Of a stretch of DNA of 64,000 nt, positions 46,101 to 54,449 are shown piece after piece (the stretch's first letter is position 1; the number at the start of each line of letters is the position of its first letter). The stretch spans positions 62,001-126,000 of the forward strand of contig NZ_PIPM01000007.1 of the NCBI RefSeq assembly GCF_003987175.1. Direction: 5' to 3'. This DNA comes from Aliidiomarina sanyensis. GTDB lineage: Bacteria; Pseudomonadota; Gammaproteobacteria; Enterobacterales; Alteromonadaceae. The notes below the pieces were generated by a model that was given only the letters and a program-made list of their open reading frames with translations, did no database searches and was not told where the DNA came from. A program made the position numbers and the translations under genes.

Positions 46101-46320
46101 CCCGATCCTCATGACCTCATTAGCGTTTATCTTAGGTGCGTTACCGTTGGCTCTCAGCTCCGGTGCTGGCGCTGCAGCACGCCAGTCAGTAGGCATTACC
46201 GTGGTGGGCGGAATGCTAGTCGCAACCTTCGTATCTATCTTCTTCATTCCGGTTTTCTATCAATGGATAGAGAAGACCTTTTTGAAGCGTGAACTTTTGA
46301 AAGAAAAAGCCGGGTCGTAA
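43186..46320 (+). CDS. RND multidrug efflux pump (AcrB/MexB family)
   Basis: A 1044-residue proton-driven exporter of the HAE1 family, the usual length. It begins MIARHFIERPVLASVLSIL. The proton-relay Asp pair lies in membrane helix 4 (GIVVDDAIVVLENVERL) and the essential Lys in helix 10 (LLGLSAKNAILIVEFA). The periplasmic docking and porter domains are complete. The substrate range cannot be read from sequence. It shares an ATGA overlap with the adaptor, so both are made from one transcript. Confidence 0.95.
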   Translation: MIARHFIERPVLASVLSILIVLAGLMSLRILPVQQYPQIVPPQVVVSASYSGATAEAASQAVAAPIELYINGVENMLYMTSSADDTGSVSITVVFEVGTDVDQAAIDVEAQVQRAYSRLPEEVQRSGVEIRKQSSAILKIVSLSSPDGSRDSLFLNNYATLTVQDELSRINGVAQVTFFGSKTYSMRLWLRPDQLADYGMTPADVRAAVNEQNNMFAAGRFGDAPNPENPQELTLPIGTEGRFSTVEEFEEIILRSEPGGSVVRLRDVARVELGASNYDFDAIQNGETVVPMGIFLRPGANALEVSEEVDRVMERMSQSFPSGVAYSVSFDTTDFVKVSIQQVVLTLFQALLLVMGVIYLFLQRWRATLIPLLSIPVALIGAFAGMYVFGFSVNLLTLLAMVLAIGIVVDDAIVVLENVERLMREKGLTPKQAAIEAMEEVSAPIITMVLVLAAVFIPVAFLGGLAGVMYQQFALTIAVSVILSGFVALTLSPALCAQILKEKPEAPPKVLQKFNVWFEKATQRYTDGVRFMLKRTGIAFAVFVALAAVAYGGFTQLPGGLVPDEDQGYVLVSHRLPEGASLDRTRDMSLRWNEQLRNTDSVQNTLTFMGYDLVNGGRKPNVGASFVTLEHWDDRNLRRNSSFQFAEQINEMGSDHREATITAFNPPPISGISTTGGLEAYLVAIMDGDNENLIARLNDVIEHANERPELQNVRTTLSMDIPRYVAHVDRERAKSSGVAITDIFSTMSANFSRTTLNDFNFLGRAWRVYMMGESSFREGPHNMADVFVRSSSGEMIPLDSLVRLERTTGPDTVHRYNNRPAARLLADPAQGYSSGQAMRAFEEVVLELVSEDQDYQLFWTGASRQERDSGNAASLAFGFAMLMVFLLLAAQYERWSLPLAVLTAVPFAIFGAVVATWITGMQNNIYFQVGLLVLLGLSAKNAILIVEFAVLNRKRGMTLTAAALTACRQRFRPILMTSLAFILGALPLALSSGAGAAARQSVGITVVGGMLVATFVSIFFIPVFYQWIEKTFLKRELLKEKAGS

Positions 46321-46394
46321 TGGCCCGGTTACTTGAGTTTCTCGTATTGTAGTGCCATAGATCTAGCATCAGAAAAGTTAGAAATGAGGCCAGT

Positions 46395-46655
46395 ATGAAA
46401 GACGACTTAAGTGTACGTATGATCCTCAGCGTGTTTGAAAAGATACAAGATCATGGTGAGCATGAAGAGGGCCGCCATGTACTTGAGGGGGTTACCGGGT
46501 TCACAGACCACGATGGCTACACAGTTTTCCTTGAGGGCTACAACGTGAAGCTTCGGACGGGCTTCCATAATACCTATCATCTTGACTACGACTCCGAGCG
46601 TGCATTCGAAAACTTCGTGAAGAAATTAAAGTACATCGATCAGAATTATGATTAA
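46395..46655 (+). CDS. Small conserved protein, DUF3081-like
   Basis: An 86-residue soluble protein, acidic and aromatic-rich. The MILSVFEKIQDHG start and the TDHDGYTVFLEGYNVKLRTGFHN core resemble small proteins that I remember as DUF3081 in Alteromonadales and Vibrio; the match is by memory. No catalytic motif is visible. It has its own ATG with GAGG upstream and lies between the RND pump and a TrhA-like gene. Confidence 0.6.
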   Translation: MKDDLSVRMILSVFEKIQDHGEHEEGRHVLEGVTGFTDHDGYTVFLEGYNVKLRTGFHNTYHLDYDSERAFENFVKKLKYIDQNYD

Positions 46656-46687
46656 ATGCGAACTCATCTAACTGGTCAGAGGTGATC

Positions 46688-47335
46688 ATGAGTTCAGCAA
46701 AGAAGTACACACTCCTCGAAGAAATAGCACATTCGGTTAGCCACGGAATTGGCGCTGTTCTCGGCATTGTTGGCTTGGTGGTTATGGTCGCTTTGTCGGT
46801 ACAATACGGTGATATCTGGATGGTGGTCAGTACCTCCATTTATGGTGCTTCTGTTATTCTTCTCTATACCGCCTCGACGCTCTATCACGCGATTACTAAT
46901 GCAAAAGCCAAGCGTGTGTTCCAACTGATGGACCATGCCCTGATCTTTATCCTCATTGCCGGAACCTACACTCCATTCTTACTCGTGAACCTGCGTGGCC
47001 CATGGGGCTGGACACTGTTTATCATCATTTGGACTATCGCTATTCTTGGCGTCCTGCTCGAAACGATGAAAAAAGAACGTGTGAGATGGCTTTCCTTAAC
47101 CTTGTACCTCAGTTTGGGCTGGATGGCATTGGTTGCGATGAAACCAATGCTTGAGATGGTCCCAATGACGGGATTGTTGTGGCTGCTCGCAGGAGGCCTG
47201 CTGTATTCCCTCGGCGTGGTCTTTTACGTCAGGAAACAAATGATCTTCCACCACGCCATTTGGCATGTCTTTGTGCTCGCAGCGAGCATCGCGCACTTTT
47301 TAGCCGTGATCTATGGTGTTATTTTGGCGGTTTGA
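46688..47335 (+). CDS. Hemolysin III / TrhA family membrane protein
   Basis: A 215-residue protein with seven predicted membrane helices. It has the PAQR-superfamily pattern: EEIAHSVSHGIGAVLG in the first segment (catalytic-like His), LMDHALIFILIAGTYTP in the middle and HHAIWHVFVLAASIAHFLA near the end. Proteins of this family were named hemolysin III, but YqfA/TrhA is linked to membrane energetics and fatty-acid state instead. The ATG at 46688 follows AGAGG; a GTG two codons upstream is possible. Confidence 0.9.
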   Translation: MSSAKKYTLLEEIAHSVSHGIGAVLGIVGLVVMVALSVQYGDIWMVVSTSIYGASVILLYTASTLYHAITNAKAKRVFQLMDHALIFILIAGTYTPFLLVNLRGPWGWTLFIIIWTIAILGVLLETMKKERVRWLSLTLYLSLGWMALVAMKPMLEMVPMTGLLWLLAGGLLYSLGVVFYVRKQMIFHHAIWHVFVLAASIAHFLAVIYGVILAV

Positions 47336-47425
47336 TGTGAATGGATTTAGGGCGTCTGGATTGCCGATTAACGACGATAACACTCGGCTACACATGTGCA
47401 ACTTACGACGTGAAGGAGATTGCTA

Positions 47426-47539
47426 ATGCGTAAATTTTTACTGAGCTTCTCAGCGTTGTTGCTAATGGGAGTGGCTTTTCCTACGAAGTCTGTTGAATAC
47501 CCGTCTTTTCTCAGGCTTAACGTAACTCCCGAAGCATAA
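47426..47539 (+). CDS. Orphan leader fragment with signal peptide
   Basis: Thirty-seven codons starting at an ATG with a strong AAGGAG. The product begins MRKFLLSFSALLLMG, a signal-peptide-like start, then stops after a short tail (RLNVTPEA). It lies just before Rhs remnants. I think it is the 5' end of a broken secreted protein, perhaps the host gene of the Rhs remnant, and not a functional small protein. Confidence 0.4.
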   Translation: MRKFLLSFSALLLMGVAFPTKSVEYPSFLRLNVTPEA

Positions 47540-48105
47540 TGGCAGTTTCGAGAGAGTCAAGAGCGTTGGAGTTAACGGGCGAGGGTTAGGCCAGTCGCCA
47601 GGCTACACCGGTCACACCATGGTGAATGATTTTGATTTGATTCACATGGGGGGGCGTGCTCTCATCTTTAAATGGTGCAAAGTTCGCTCACGGATTTATT
47701 AGTGCAGGCTTTGCTAAGGGTGTCGGAACCCACCTCAATGACGAAATGGGAAATCAGATTGTTGCGGGAACCATTGTATCAGCTGCTATCGGAGGAACCA
47801 CATCCTCCATTGTCGGCGGCAAGTTTGCCAACGGGGCGGTCACTGGGGCATTTCAGGCGTTGTTTAATTTGTATTCTTCTGAGGAAAACAAACCATCAAA
47901 AAATGCAAATGATTGGGAACACGAAACTACTATTTTGGGAACTGGTATTACCGTCGACGTCTATGCGGGTAGATATCTCAAAATTGAACTGGACAGTGTG
48001 ACGCTTGGTATGGATGGGACCTATGTGCAAGTGACGGCCTTCCCATCAGTCTCCGCACGGGAATGCGTCGGGGATCGCTGTGAAAGTATACAAATGGGGT
48101 GGGAA
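47526..48105 (+). pseudogene. Decayed Rhs / polymorphic-toxin C-terminal remnant
   Basis: Reading one frame up to 47657 gives GYTGHTMVNDFDLIHMGGR, very like the conserved Rhs core motif (GFTGHEMLDDFGLIHMNGR). The frame then fails at a run of seven G and continues in another frame from 47656 with a glycine-rich pre-toxin segment, ending in GGKFANGAVTGAFQALFN, which is typical of the region before Rhs and other polymorphic-toxin tips. The usual sequence between these two motifs is missing. There is no Rhs N-terminus. I therefore call it a pseudogene. The tail after ALFN (about 75 residues) is unrecognised and could be toxin residue. Confidence 0.7.
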
Positions 48106-48528
48106 ATGAGAGTTATATTGACCGGGTTAATTATTTTTCTTCTAGCTTCGTGTGGAGAAGACAGTTTAGAAAAAAACGATCTATATAGCCGTTCCGATTG
48201 CATCGTTAAATTTCAAATAGATATGGATGAGTTGAGTCGTGATGAAATTAGGGAACTCTATGATGCTTTGTCATATTTTATAAGATCTGAGGCAGCTTAC
48301 CCAATGGCTGGAATGACTTTCCCAAACAGCGCTAGGGAGTTTTTCTATGTTCAGCTTTCTGACTCCTGCGACAGCAGATTAGAAATAACCGAGGCGATGG
48401 TCAAAAGATTCTTGAGTACTCAGAGTCAAGCCTCCAACTATCAGGTATTTCCTGATGTCGTGTGCCCGTCCCCGAATACGATAAGCATGAGAGGACCATC
48501 ATGGAACTCTAATGATAGCTGCAAATAG
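48106..48528 (+). CDS. Small lipoprotein next to the toxin remnant
   Basis: A 140-residue product starting MRVILTGLIIFLLASCGED, a signal peptide ending in lipobox LLASC. Its frame is continuous with the upstream toxin-tail frame, with no stop between, but an ATG with GGTGGG just upstream and the perfect signal peptide argue for a separate start. The rest has about four further cysteines. I know no family. Composition is more A+T-rich than neighbours. A role as immunity or orphan cargo lipoprotein is a guess from context. Confidence 0.5.
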   Translation: MRVILTGLIIFLLASCGEDSLEKNDLYSRSDCIVKFQIDMDELSRDEIRELYDALSYFIRSEAAYPMAGMTFPNSAREFFYVQLSDSCDSRLEITEAMVKRFLSTQSQASNYQVFPDVVCPSPNTISMRGPSWNSNDSCK

Positions 48529-48550
48529 TTCTCAATAAGTGAGTATGTAG

Positions 48551-48664
48551 TGGCCAAATAAAGCTGGCAATCGGTTTATGGTGGGAGGCACGGTTGTCAC
48601 CCATACTGAGCATGGGAGTGGCACTGTCTACTCCGCATCTCAGATAGTGGACATGATCATTTGA
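48551..48664 (+). pseudogene. Short coding-like fragment
   Basis: An open stretch of 37 codons (NRFMVGGTVVTHTEHGSG in the middle) without a clear start that ends in TGA at 48664. Its composition looks coding-like. It may be the tail of another displaced Rhs toxin tip. Evidence is weak. Confidence 0.25.
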
Positions 48665-48680
48665 CAAGATACGCACAAAA

Positions 48681-48706
48681 AACCCCGGCAAGCCGGGGTT
48701 TTTTAG
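48681..48706. terminator. Terminator at the typA end
   Basis: Stem AACCCCGG / CCGGGGTT with loop CAAG, flanked by A tract on the left and T tract on the right. It can terminate typA from the minus strand, and transcription of the remnant region from the plus strand. Confidence 0.85.
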
Positions 48707-48713
48707 TTATTGC

Positions 48714-50546
48714 TTAGGCCTTTTCTGCCTGACGCGAAGCGCGCTTCCGGTCATTCTCGGTCAGAAGCTTCTTGCGAATACGGATAGACTTTGGTGTCAC
48801 TTCTACAAGTTCATCGTTATCGATAAACTCAAGTGCACGCTCAAGCGACATCCGAATGGGTGGTGTCAGTGTCAGTGCTTCATCGGTTCCTGATGCCCGC
48901 ATGTTGGTCAGCTGCTTTCCTTTCAAACAGTTGACGGTCAAATCGTTTGAACGGTTGTGAATACCAATAATTTGACCTTCGTAAACTTCGTCACCGTGTG
49001 ATGCGAACAAACGACCACGCTCTTGCAGGTTAAACAACGCAAACGCGAGTGATTTACCTTGTGCATTCGAGATCAGAACACCGTTGATACGCTGACCAAT
49101 CTTGCCACCTTTGTGCGGACCGTAGTGATCAAACGCGTGGTAAATCAAACCCGTGCCTGAAGTCAACGTCATGAACTCGGTTTGGAAACCAATCAAACCG
49201 CGGCTCGGTACCATAAAGTCGATCCGTGTGCGGCCTTTTCCGTCTGGGCTCATGTTGGTCATCTCTGCTTTACGCAGGCCCAACGCTTCCATGACGGAGC
49301 CTTGATGTTGATCTTCTACGTCTACGGTCAGGGTTTCATACGGCTCAAGTTTTTCGCCATTCTCATACTTGATGATGACTTCTGGACGAGAAACCGCAAG
49401 CTCAAAGCCTTCACGACGCATGTTTTCGATCAATACACCGAGGTGCAATTCACCACGGCCAGACACACGGAATTTATCTGGGTCTTCGGTTTGCTCAACA
49501 CGCAATGCGACGTTGTGCATCAGCTCTTGCTGAAGACGGTCTAAGATCTGACGTGAGGTTACGAACTTACCTTCTTTGCCTGCAAACGGAGACGTGTTGA
49601 CCTGGAAGGTCATGGTGACCGTTGGCTCGTCGACGGTAAGCGGCTTCATAGGGTCCGGTTGGCCGTACGCACAGATGGTATCTGAAATGCTGAGCTCGCC
49701 GAGTCCAGTGATTGCACAGATGTCACCTGCATGAGATGAAGTAACTTCCATCCGGTCCAAACCAAGGTAACCGAAAACTTGGCCCACTTTTCCGTTACGG
49801 GTGTTGCCTTGCGCGTCAACGATGGTGACTTGCATGTTCGGCTTCACCGTACCACGACGAACACGGCCAATGCCGATAACTCCGACGTAGCTTGAGTAGT
49901 CGAGCTGAGAAATCTGAAGCTGCAGTGGTCCATCGAGGTCAGCATCCGGCGGGGATACTTTTTCGATGATGGTTTCGAACAGCGGGGTCATGTCGCTGCT
50001 TGGAGTTTCTGGATCCAGCGTTGCAAAGCCATTCAAGGCTGATGCGTAGATGATTGGGAAATCAAGCTGCTCATCCGTAGCGCCCAAGTTATCGAACAAA
50101 TCAAAGACTTGATCAACAACCCAATCTGGGCGTGCACCTGGACGGTCAATTTTGTTCACAACAACGATTGGATTCAAACCGTGCGAAAACGCTTTTTGCG
50201 TCACGAAGCGGGTTTGTGGCATCGGACCGTCAACTGCGTCAACAAGTAGAAGCACAGAGTCAGCCATCGAAAGTACACGTTCAACTTCACCGCCGAAATC
50301 GGCGTGTCCTGGGGTGTCCAGGATGTTGATGTGATAATCGCCCCAATTGATCGCGGTGTTCTTCGCCAAAATGGTGATGCCACGCTCTTTCTCAAGATCG
50401 TTGGAATCCATAATGCGCTCTTGCATTTCGCCACGGCTCTCTAAGGTGCCTGACTGTTGCAAAAGTTTATCAACCAGGGTGGTTTTCCCATGGTCAACGT
50501 GCGCGATAATCGCGATATTGCGAATTTTTTCGATAGCTTTTGACAT
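48714..50546 (-). CDS. typA: Ribosome-associated GTPase TypA/BipA
   Basis: A translational GTPase of 610 residues from the ATG at 50546 ([14 protein letters not shown]); E. coli BipA has 607. G1 is [16 protein letters not shown]2 includes [10 protein letters not shown]3 is [12 protein letters not shown] and G4 is [12 protein letters not shown]. Domains III and V and the BipA-specific C-terminal domain are present, ending in basic residues. It acts in ribosome assembly, especially in cold. An upstream 16-codon extension is unlikely. Confidence 0.96.
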   Translation of the reverse strand: MSKAIEKIRNIAIIAHVDHGKTTLVDKLLQQSGTLESRGEMQERIMDSNDLEKERGITILAKNTAINWGDYHINILDTPGHADFGGEVERVLSMADSVLLLVDAVDGPMPQTRFVTQKAFSHGLNPIVVVNKIDRPGARPDWVVDQVFDLFDNLGATDEQLDFPIIYASALNGFATLDPETPSSDMTPLFETIIEKVSPPDADLDGPLQLQISQLDYSSYVGVIGIGRVRRGTVKPNMQVTIVDAQGNTRNGKVGQVFGYLGLDRMEVTSSHAGDICAITGLGELSISDTICAYGQPDPMKPLTVDEPTVTMTFQVNTSPFAGKEGKFVTSRQILDRLQQELMHNVALRVEQTEDPDKFRVSGRGELHLGVLIENMRREGFELAVSRPEVIIKYENGEKLEPYETLTVDVEDQHQGSVMEALGLRKAEMTNMSPDGKGRTRIDFMVPSRGLIGFQTEFMTLTSGTGLIYHAFDHYGPHKGGKIGQRINGVLISNAQGKSLAFALFNLQERGRLFASHGDEVYEGQIIGIHNRSNDLTVNCLKGKQLTNMRASGTDEALTLTPPIRMSLERALEFIDNDELVEVTPKSIRIRKKLLTENDRKRASRQAEKA

Positions 50547-50653
50547 AAACGTGCTTTTCAACCTGTGGTAGCAGACCACACCTACACCCTGCATCAGCGA
50601 TTCGATTCAGGGCAGCGGGCCTTAGGGGGGCGGATCATACGCTGATTTCGGTG

Positions 50654-50683
50654 AATAAAAAAGCACCTACAGGGGTGTAGGTG
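50654..50683 (-). terminator. Terminator of the diguanylate cyclase gene
   Basis: Stem CACCTACA / TGTAGGTG with a four-base loop, followed on the minus strand by CTTTTTTATT. It lies 44 bases after the stop of the minus-strand GGDEF gene. Confidence 0.8.
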
Positions 50684-50726
50684 TGAAAATTAACAAAACG
50701 GTAACTAATTTCCGGCCTTTGCGGTC

Positions 50727-51776
50727 CTAAATCATGCAAAAAGCGATGGTTTGGTTGCGTCCGGTCGACTTCGCTTCGTGCATTAATCGATCGAGTTGGG
50801 TGAAAAGCGCCTCTTCTTCAACAAAGGGACCAATTTCAATCAGCCCAGCACTGAAGGTTACTTTGAGTTGATGTTCTTCATTTAAGTCACGCTTGGTTAA
50901 TTCGTCGCGCAGTCGATCGACTACCATTTGAGCGGCTTCCATCGAAGCGCCGGGGAGCAGCACCAGAAACTCTTCACCACCCCAGCGACTGATAAGATCG
51001 CTTTTTCGGAAGGCCTGACGGCAGAGCGCAGCAAAATTGCGCAGCACGTCATCACCGACGGTGTAGCCGTAGGTGTCATTGATGTCTTTAAAAAAGTCGA
51101 GGTCGAGGAGCAGGATGCAGGTTTCACGCTCCATGGCCGGCAGAAGCTGGAGTTCATGGGAGAGTGCGGTATTGATCGCTCGGCGGTTTAACAGGCCGGT
51201 TAACGGATCGGTGGATGCTTGTCGTTCCAGACGCCGGCGAGACTGTTCCAGCTGTTCTAAAAGATGCTTTTGCTCTTCAATCAGTTTGATGAGCTCAAGT
51301 TTTGCCATCACTTGCTGGGCCAAAGCGATTAAGGCCTTTTGTTGCTTCTCACTGATGGTCCGAGGGTTTTGATCCAATACGCACAGCGTTCCAAGCACAT
51401 GACCGTCATCGTTTTTGAGCAAAGCGCCTGCATAAAAGCGTAATCGCGGCTCACCGGTAACCAGTGGATTGTTTACGAACCGAGGATCTTTTTCGGTATC
51501 CGGCACCACAAGAATTTCTTCCTCACCCAACGCATGCTCGCAAATGGAGACGTCAAGCGGCGTTTCACGCGTGCCCAAGCCTATTTCTGACTTAAACCAC
51601 TGCCGATCTTTGTCGATAAAATTTATCACCGCGATTGGGGTATCGCATAGCATTGCTGCGAGCTCGGTAATGGCGTCAAAAGCAGGGTCAATATCAGAGT
51701 CGAGAATTTGATAGCGATAGAGTGCCTGGAGGCGTGCCTCGTGTTCGGCGAGACGCTGTGATGGAGTCGAGAGCAT
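50727..51776 (-). CDS. GAF-GGDEF diguanylate cyclase
   Basis: A soluble protein with an N-terminal GAF domain (ALYRYQILDSDIDPAFDAIT at the start) and a GGDEF domain. The active motif RWGGEEFLVLLPG is intact, and an RxxD I-site (RKSD) lies exactly five residues before it, so feedback inhibition by c-di-GMP is expected. The start is ambiguous: ATG at 51776 with AAGGAA nine bases upstream gives 349 residues and a typical N-terminus; ATG at 51854 gives 375 residues and has GAGG five bases upstream. I favour 51776. Confidence 0.88.
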   Translation of the reverse strand: MLSTPSQRLAEHEARLQALYRYQILDSDIDPAFDAITELAAMLCDTPIAVINFIDKDRQWFKSEIGLGTRETPLDVSICEHALGEEEILVVPDTEKDPRFVNNPLVTGEPRLRFYAGALLKNDDGHVLGTLCVLDQNPRTISEKQQKALIALAQQVMAKLELIKLIEEQKHLLEQLEQSRRRLERQASTDPLTGLLNRRAINTALSHELQLLPAMERETCILLLDLDFFKDINDTYGYTVGDDVLRNFAALCRQAFRKSDLISRWGGEEFLVLLPGASMEAAQMVVDRLRDELTKRDLNEEHQLKVTFSAGLIEIGPFVEEEALFTQLDRLMHEAKSTGRNQTIAFCMI

Positions 51777-52019
51777 GGCATGCGTTCCTTGGCCAAGTGA
51801 ATCGTTGAGTTCCGTGAGAACGGGAGTTGCTGCCGAGCCATATACAGATGCCATAGGGGCCTCGAATGATAGCGTCTATCGGATCAAGCGTAGCATGCGC
51901 TTGGAATTATAGATGTATACGCGGGAAAATATATTTCGGCTTTGCCCGCCCCGATATTTCTGGCAGTATGCTGAGACTGAGCATTGAAATACATGATTCA
52001 CCATAAAGGATAGTTACCC

Positions 52020-52670
52020 ATGATTCGTCAATGGTTGAGTGCCGCCGTACTGGCCGCGGTTACGGTATTTTTTATTAGCGCATGTTCTGAAGCGCCAGAC
52101 CCTGAAGCAAGCGGGAATGGCGGGTTTGTGACTGGGAAGCATTATTTGGTACTCGATTACCCAGTGCAGCAAGGCAACACCGAACCGTTTTTGGTTGAGT
52201 ACTTATGGGTTGGCTGCCCCTACTGTCAGCGCATCGAACCTATTTTGCAGGCATACAAAGACCAGCACCCCGAGGTTTCGATGGTGCGGATCCACGGTGC
52301 GCTTACCCAGCGCTGGACCGTCGACGGGAGTATTTTTCATGCACTCGAAATGAAAGCTGAACGTGATATTGCGCCTGAGATGCTCGAGTTTTATGCCAGT
52401 AAGGCACCTGACTTACCGGATGGTGAGGACCTAACGGACTTTATTGAATCGTTAGGCTTTGACCCAGATGAAGTCTTTGCGATGGCTTCCTCCGCAGAGG
52501 TGGCTGGAATTCTTGAGACTAGCTTTAATGACATGCAACAAAACAATATTCGGGGTGTACCGGCTATCGTTGTTAATGGCCGGTATGTACTCGCGAATCC
52601 ATTGCCTGAAGATATTGTTTCAGATGAAGACTATTTCGCACTTCTGAACTACCTGCTGACTCGCGATTAA
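52020..52670 (+). CDS. DsbA-like thiol:disulfide interchange lipoprotein
   Basis: A 216-residue periplasmic protein with a signal peptide ending in the lipobox ISAC (C22), so it is probably lipid-anchored. A thioredoxin fold follows with the active site WVGCPYCQRIEP (C66 and C69) and the cis-Pro loop RGVPAIVVNGRYV. A DsbA-type helical insert lies between. It may be a second DsbA with a special client; its partner DsbB is not in the window. It ends 35 bases before a hairpin that is also part of the glnA control region. Confidence 0.88.
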   Translation: MIRQWLSAAVLAAVTVFFISACSEAPDPEASGNGGFVTGKHYLVLDYPVQQGNTEPFLVEYLWVGCPYCQRIEPILQAYKDQHPEVSMVRIHGALTQRWTVDGSIFHALEMKAERDIAPEMLEFYASKAPDLPDGEDLTDFIESLGFDPDEVFAMASSAEVAGILETSFNDMQQNNIRGVPAIVVNGRYVLANPLPEDIVSDEDYFALLNYLLTRD

Positions 52671-52705
52671 CGCCTCGTCGTACGCAGAATGAAACTGAAT
52701 ACCTG

Positions 52706-52735
52706 AAAACGCACCAATATGGTGCGTTTTTTATT
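52706..52735 (+). terminator. Terminator of the dsbA-like gene, containing an NtrC-like site
   Basis: AAAACGCACC / GGTGCGTTTT forms a hairpin followed by T-rich sequence. The stem also contains GCACCAATATGGTGC (52711-52725), close to the NtrC consensus TGCACYNNNNNGGTGCA. Terminator and activator site appear to share the same bases. Confidence 0.75.
52711..52725. promoter_or_regulatory. Distal NtrC-binding site of glnA
   Basis: GCACCAATATGGTGC is a palindrome like the NtrC half sites GCACC/GGTGC. Its centre is about 139 bases upstream of the start site predicted from the sigma-54 promoter, close to the -140 site of E. coli glnA. Confidence 0.65.
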
Positions 52736-52751
52736 TCTAACTGTGCCTTTC

Positions 52752-52766
52752 GCACCAAAATGGTGC
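52752..52766. promoter_or_regulatory. Proximal NtrC-binding site of glnA
   Basis: GCACCAAAATGGTGC is nearly identical to the classical E. coli glnA NtrC site. Its centre is 41 bases (about four helical turns) from the distal site and about 98 bases upstream of the predicted start site. Confidence 0.8.
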
Positions 52767-52830
52767 TATTGCGAAGTTTGTTGTCGCTTAATTTCAAATA
52801 AAATCAATATAATTCAATAAGTAAGCGATA

Positions 52831-52846
52831 TGGCACATCCTTTGCT
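52831..52846 (+). promoter_or_regulatory. Sigma-54 promoter of glnA
   Basis: TGGCACATCCTTTGCT matches the sigma-54 consensus TGGCAC-N5-TTGCW, with GG and GC separated by ten bases as required. It lies 49 bases before the glnA ATG and downstream of two NtrC-like sites. Confidence 0.88.
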
Positions 52847-52894
52847 ATACCTTTAAGCAACACTCACAGATGTGACCAGCAACCGGAGGATACT

Positions 52895-54304
52895 ATGTCT
52901 GTACAGGACATTCTGGCTTTAATTGAAGAGGAAGAAATTCGTTTTGTTGATCTGCGTTTTACCGACACCAAGGGTAAAGAGCAGCACGTGACCATTCCTG
53001 TGTCACAAATCGACGAAGAATTTTTTGAAGATGGCAAGATGTTCGATGGCTCCTCTATCGCAGGATGGAAAGGCATCAATGAGTCTGACATGGTGCTTCA
53101 GCCAGACACAGAGAGTGCCGTTATTGACCCATTCTCTGAAGCGCCTACATTGATTGTACGTTGTTCAATTCTTGAGCCAGATACGCGTCAAGGCTATGAC
53201 CGTGACCCACGCTCAATTGCTCGTCGTGCAGAAGAGTATCTGACCTCTACTGGTATCGCAGATACAGCATTATTCGGGCCAGAGCCGGAGTTCTTCATTT
53301 TTGATGACGTGCGTTTTCAAACCGATATGAGCGGTTCGTTCTACAAGATCGACTCGGAAGAGGCGAAGTGGAATTCAGGCCGTGATTACGCAGAAGGCAA
53401 CTTGGCGCACCGTCCGGGCGTTAAAGGCGGTTACTTCCCAGTGCCTCCGGTGGACTCATCACATGAGATCCGCAACGTGATGTCTGAAACCATGGAAGCA
53501 ATGGGCTTAGTGGTGGAAGCGCATCACCATGAAGTGGCGACAGCCGGCCAGAACGAAGTTGCTACGCGTTTTAATACGCTGGTTAACAAAGGCGATGAAA
53601 TCCAAATCTACAAATATGTCGTGCACAACGTCGCTCATGCCTTTGGCAAAACGGCGACCTTTATGCCGAAGCCGATCGTCGGCGACAACGGATCAGGAAT
53701 GCACGTTCACATGTCACTTGCAAAGGATGGGAAGAACCTATTCAGCGGAGACAAGTATGGCGGTTTGTCTGAGACTGCACTGTATTTCATTGGCGGTATC
53801 ATCAAGCATGCGCGTGCATTGAATGCCTTCACCAACCCATCGACTAACTCGTACAAGCGTTTGGTACCGGGTTTTGAAGCACCGGTCATGCTGGCCTATT
53901 CAGCGCGCAACCGCTCTGCGTCGATTCGCATCCCACTGGTTGCAAATCCAAAGGCACGCCGCATTGAAGCGCGTTTCCCTGACCCAGTATCGAACCCTTA
54001 TTTGGCCTTTACATCCTTGTTGATGGCCGGTTTGGATGGAATCCAAAATAAGATCCACCCAGGCGATGCGATGGACAAAGATTTGTATGATCTGCCACCA
54101 GAAGAAGCGAAAGAGATCCCAACCGTAGCGCACTCACTTGAGATGGCGTTGGAGTGTTTGGATAAAGACCGTGACTTCTTGAAAGCCGGTGGTGTTATGA
54201 CGGACGACATGATTGATGCTTACATCAAACTGAAGCGTTCTGAAGTTGAAACTTTGAACAAGACCACGCACCCGGTCGAGTTCGATATGTACTACTCGTG
54301 CTAA
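52895..54304 (+). CDS. glnA: Glutamine synthetase, type I
   Basis: Makes glutamine from glutamate, ammonia and ATP as a dodecamer. The 469-residue protein (E. coli 469) has the [13 protein letters not shown]-terminal motif, metal-binding [13 protein letters not shown], the ammonia-flap region and NRSASIRIP near the C-terminus. The adenylylation loop [17 protein letters not shown] holds the target tyrosine, so control by GlnE-type adenylylation is expected. It is preceded by a sigma-54 promoter with two NtrC-like sites and followed by a terminator, then ntrBC. Confidence 0.98.
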   Translation: MSVQDILALIEEEEIRFVDLRFTDTKGKEQHVTIPVSQIDEEFFEDGKMFDGSSIAGWKGINESDMVLQPDTESAVIDPFSEAPTLIVRCSILEPDTRQGYDRDPRSIARRAEEYLTSTGIADTALFGPEPEFFIFDDVRFQTDMSGSFYKIDSEEAKWNSGRDYAEGNLAHRPGVKGGYFPVPPVDSSHEIRNVMSETMEAMGLVVEAHHHEVATAGQNEVATRFNTLVNKGDEIQIYKYVVHNVAHAFGKTATFMPKPIVGDNGSGMHVHMSLAKDGKNLFSGDKYGGLSETALYFIGGIIKHARALNAFTNPSTNSYKRLVPGFEAPVMLAYSARNRSASIRIPLVANPKARRIEARFPDPVSNPYLAFTSLLMAGLDGIQNKIHPGDAMDKDLYDLPPEEAKEIPTVAHSLEMALECLDKDRDFLKAGGVMTDDMIDAYIKLKRSEVETLNKTTHPVEFDMYYSC

Positions 54305-54328
54305 CTGCACACGTTGCCTGAGGGCAGT

Positions 54329-54362
54329 AGGAGCCGCACCTAGCGGTGTGGCTCCTTTTTTC
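54329..54362 (+). terminator. Intrinsic terminator after glnA
   Basis: Stem AGGAGCC / GGCTCCT with inner CACC / GGTG and loop TAGC, followed by a run of T. It lies between glnA and ntrB, so ntrBC depends on leakage or its own promoter. Confidence 0.85.
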
Positions 54363-54381
54363 TTCCCCTCACTTGTATGCC

Positions 54382-54396
54382 GCACCAAATTGGTGC
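54382..54396. promoter_or_regulatory. NtrC-like site upstream of ntrB
   Basis: GCACCAAATTGGTGC is a perfect NtrC-type palindrome 54 bases before the ntrB ATG. In enterobacteria NtrC represses the glnL (ntrB) promoter through such a site, so autoregulation is likely. Confidence 0.7.
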
Positions 54397-54449
54397 AAGC
54401 TTTGGCTTCTGCTTGCGAACCCTGTTTCTTGAGAAACGAGCGAGGAACC

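Noticed and set aside
46307-46331. Possible terminator at the end of the RND pump gene
   Set aside because: A GCCGGG/CCCGG hairpin exists but the T-rich side is on the minus strand, where no gene ends, so I do not list it as a terminator for the pump.
47656-48528. One single 290-residue protein
   Set aside because: The frame is open, but residue 151 starts a complete lipoprotein signal peptide with an upstream ribosome-binding site, and the first half belongs to a truncated toxin; a fusion of these is unlikely to be functional.
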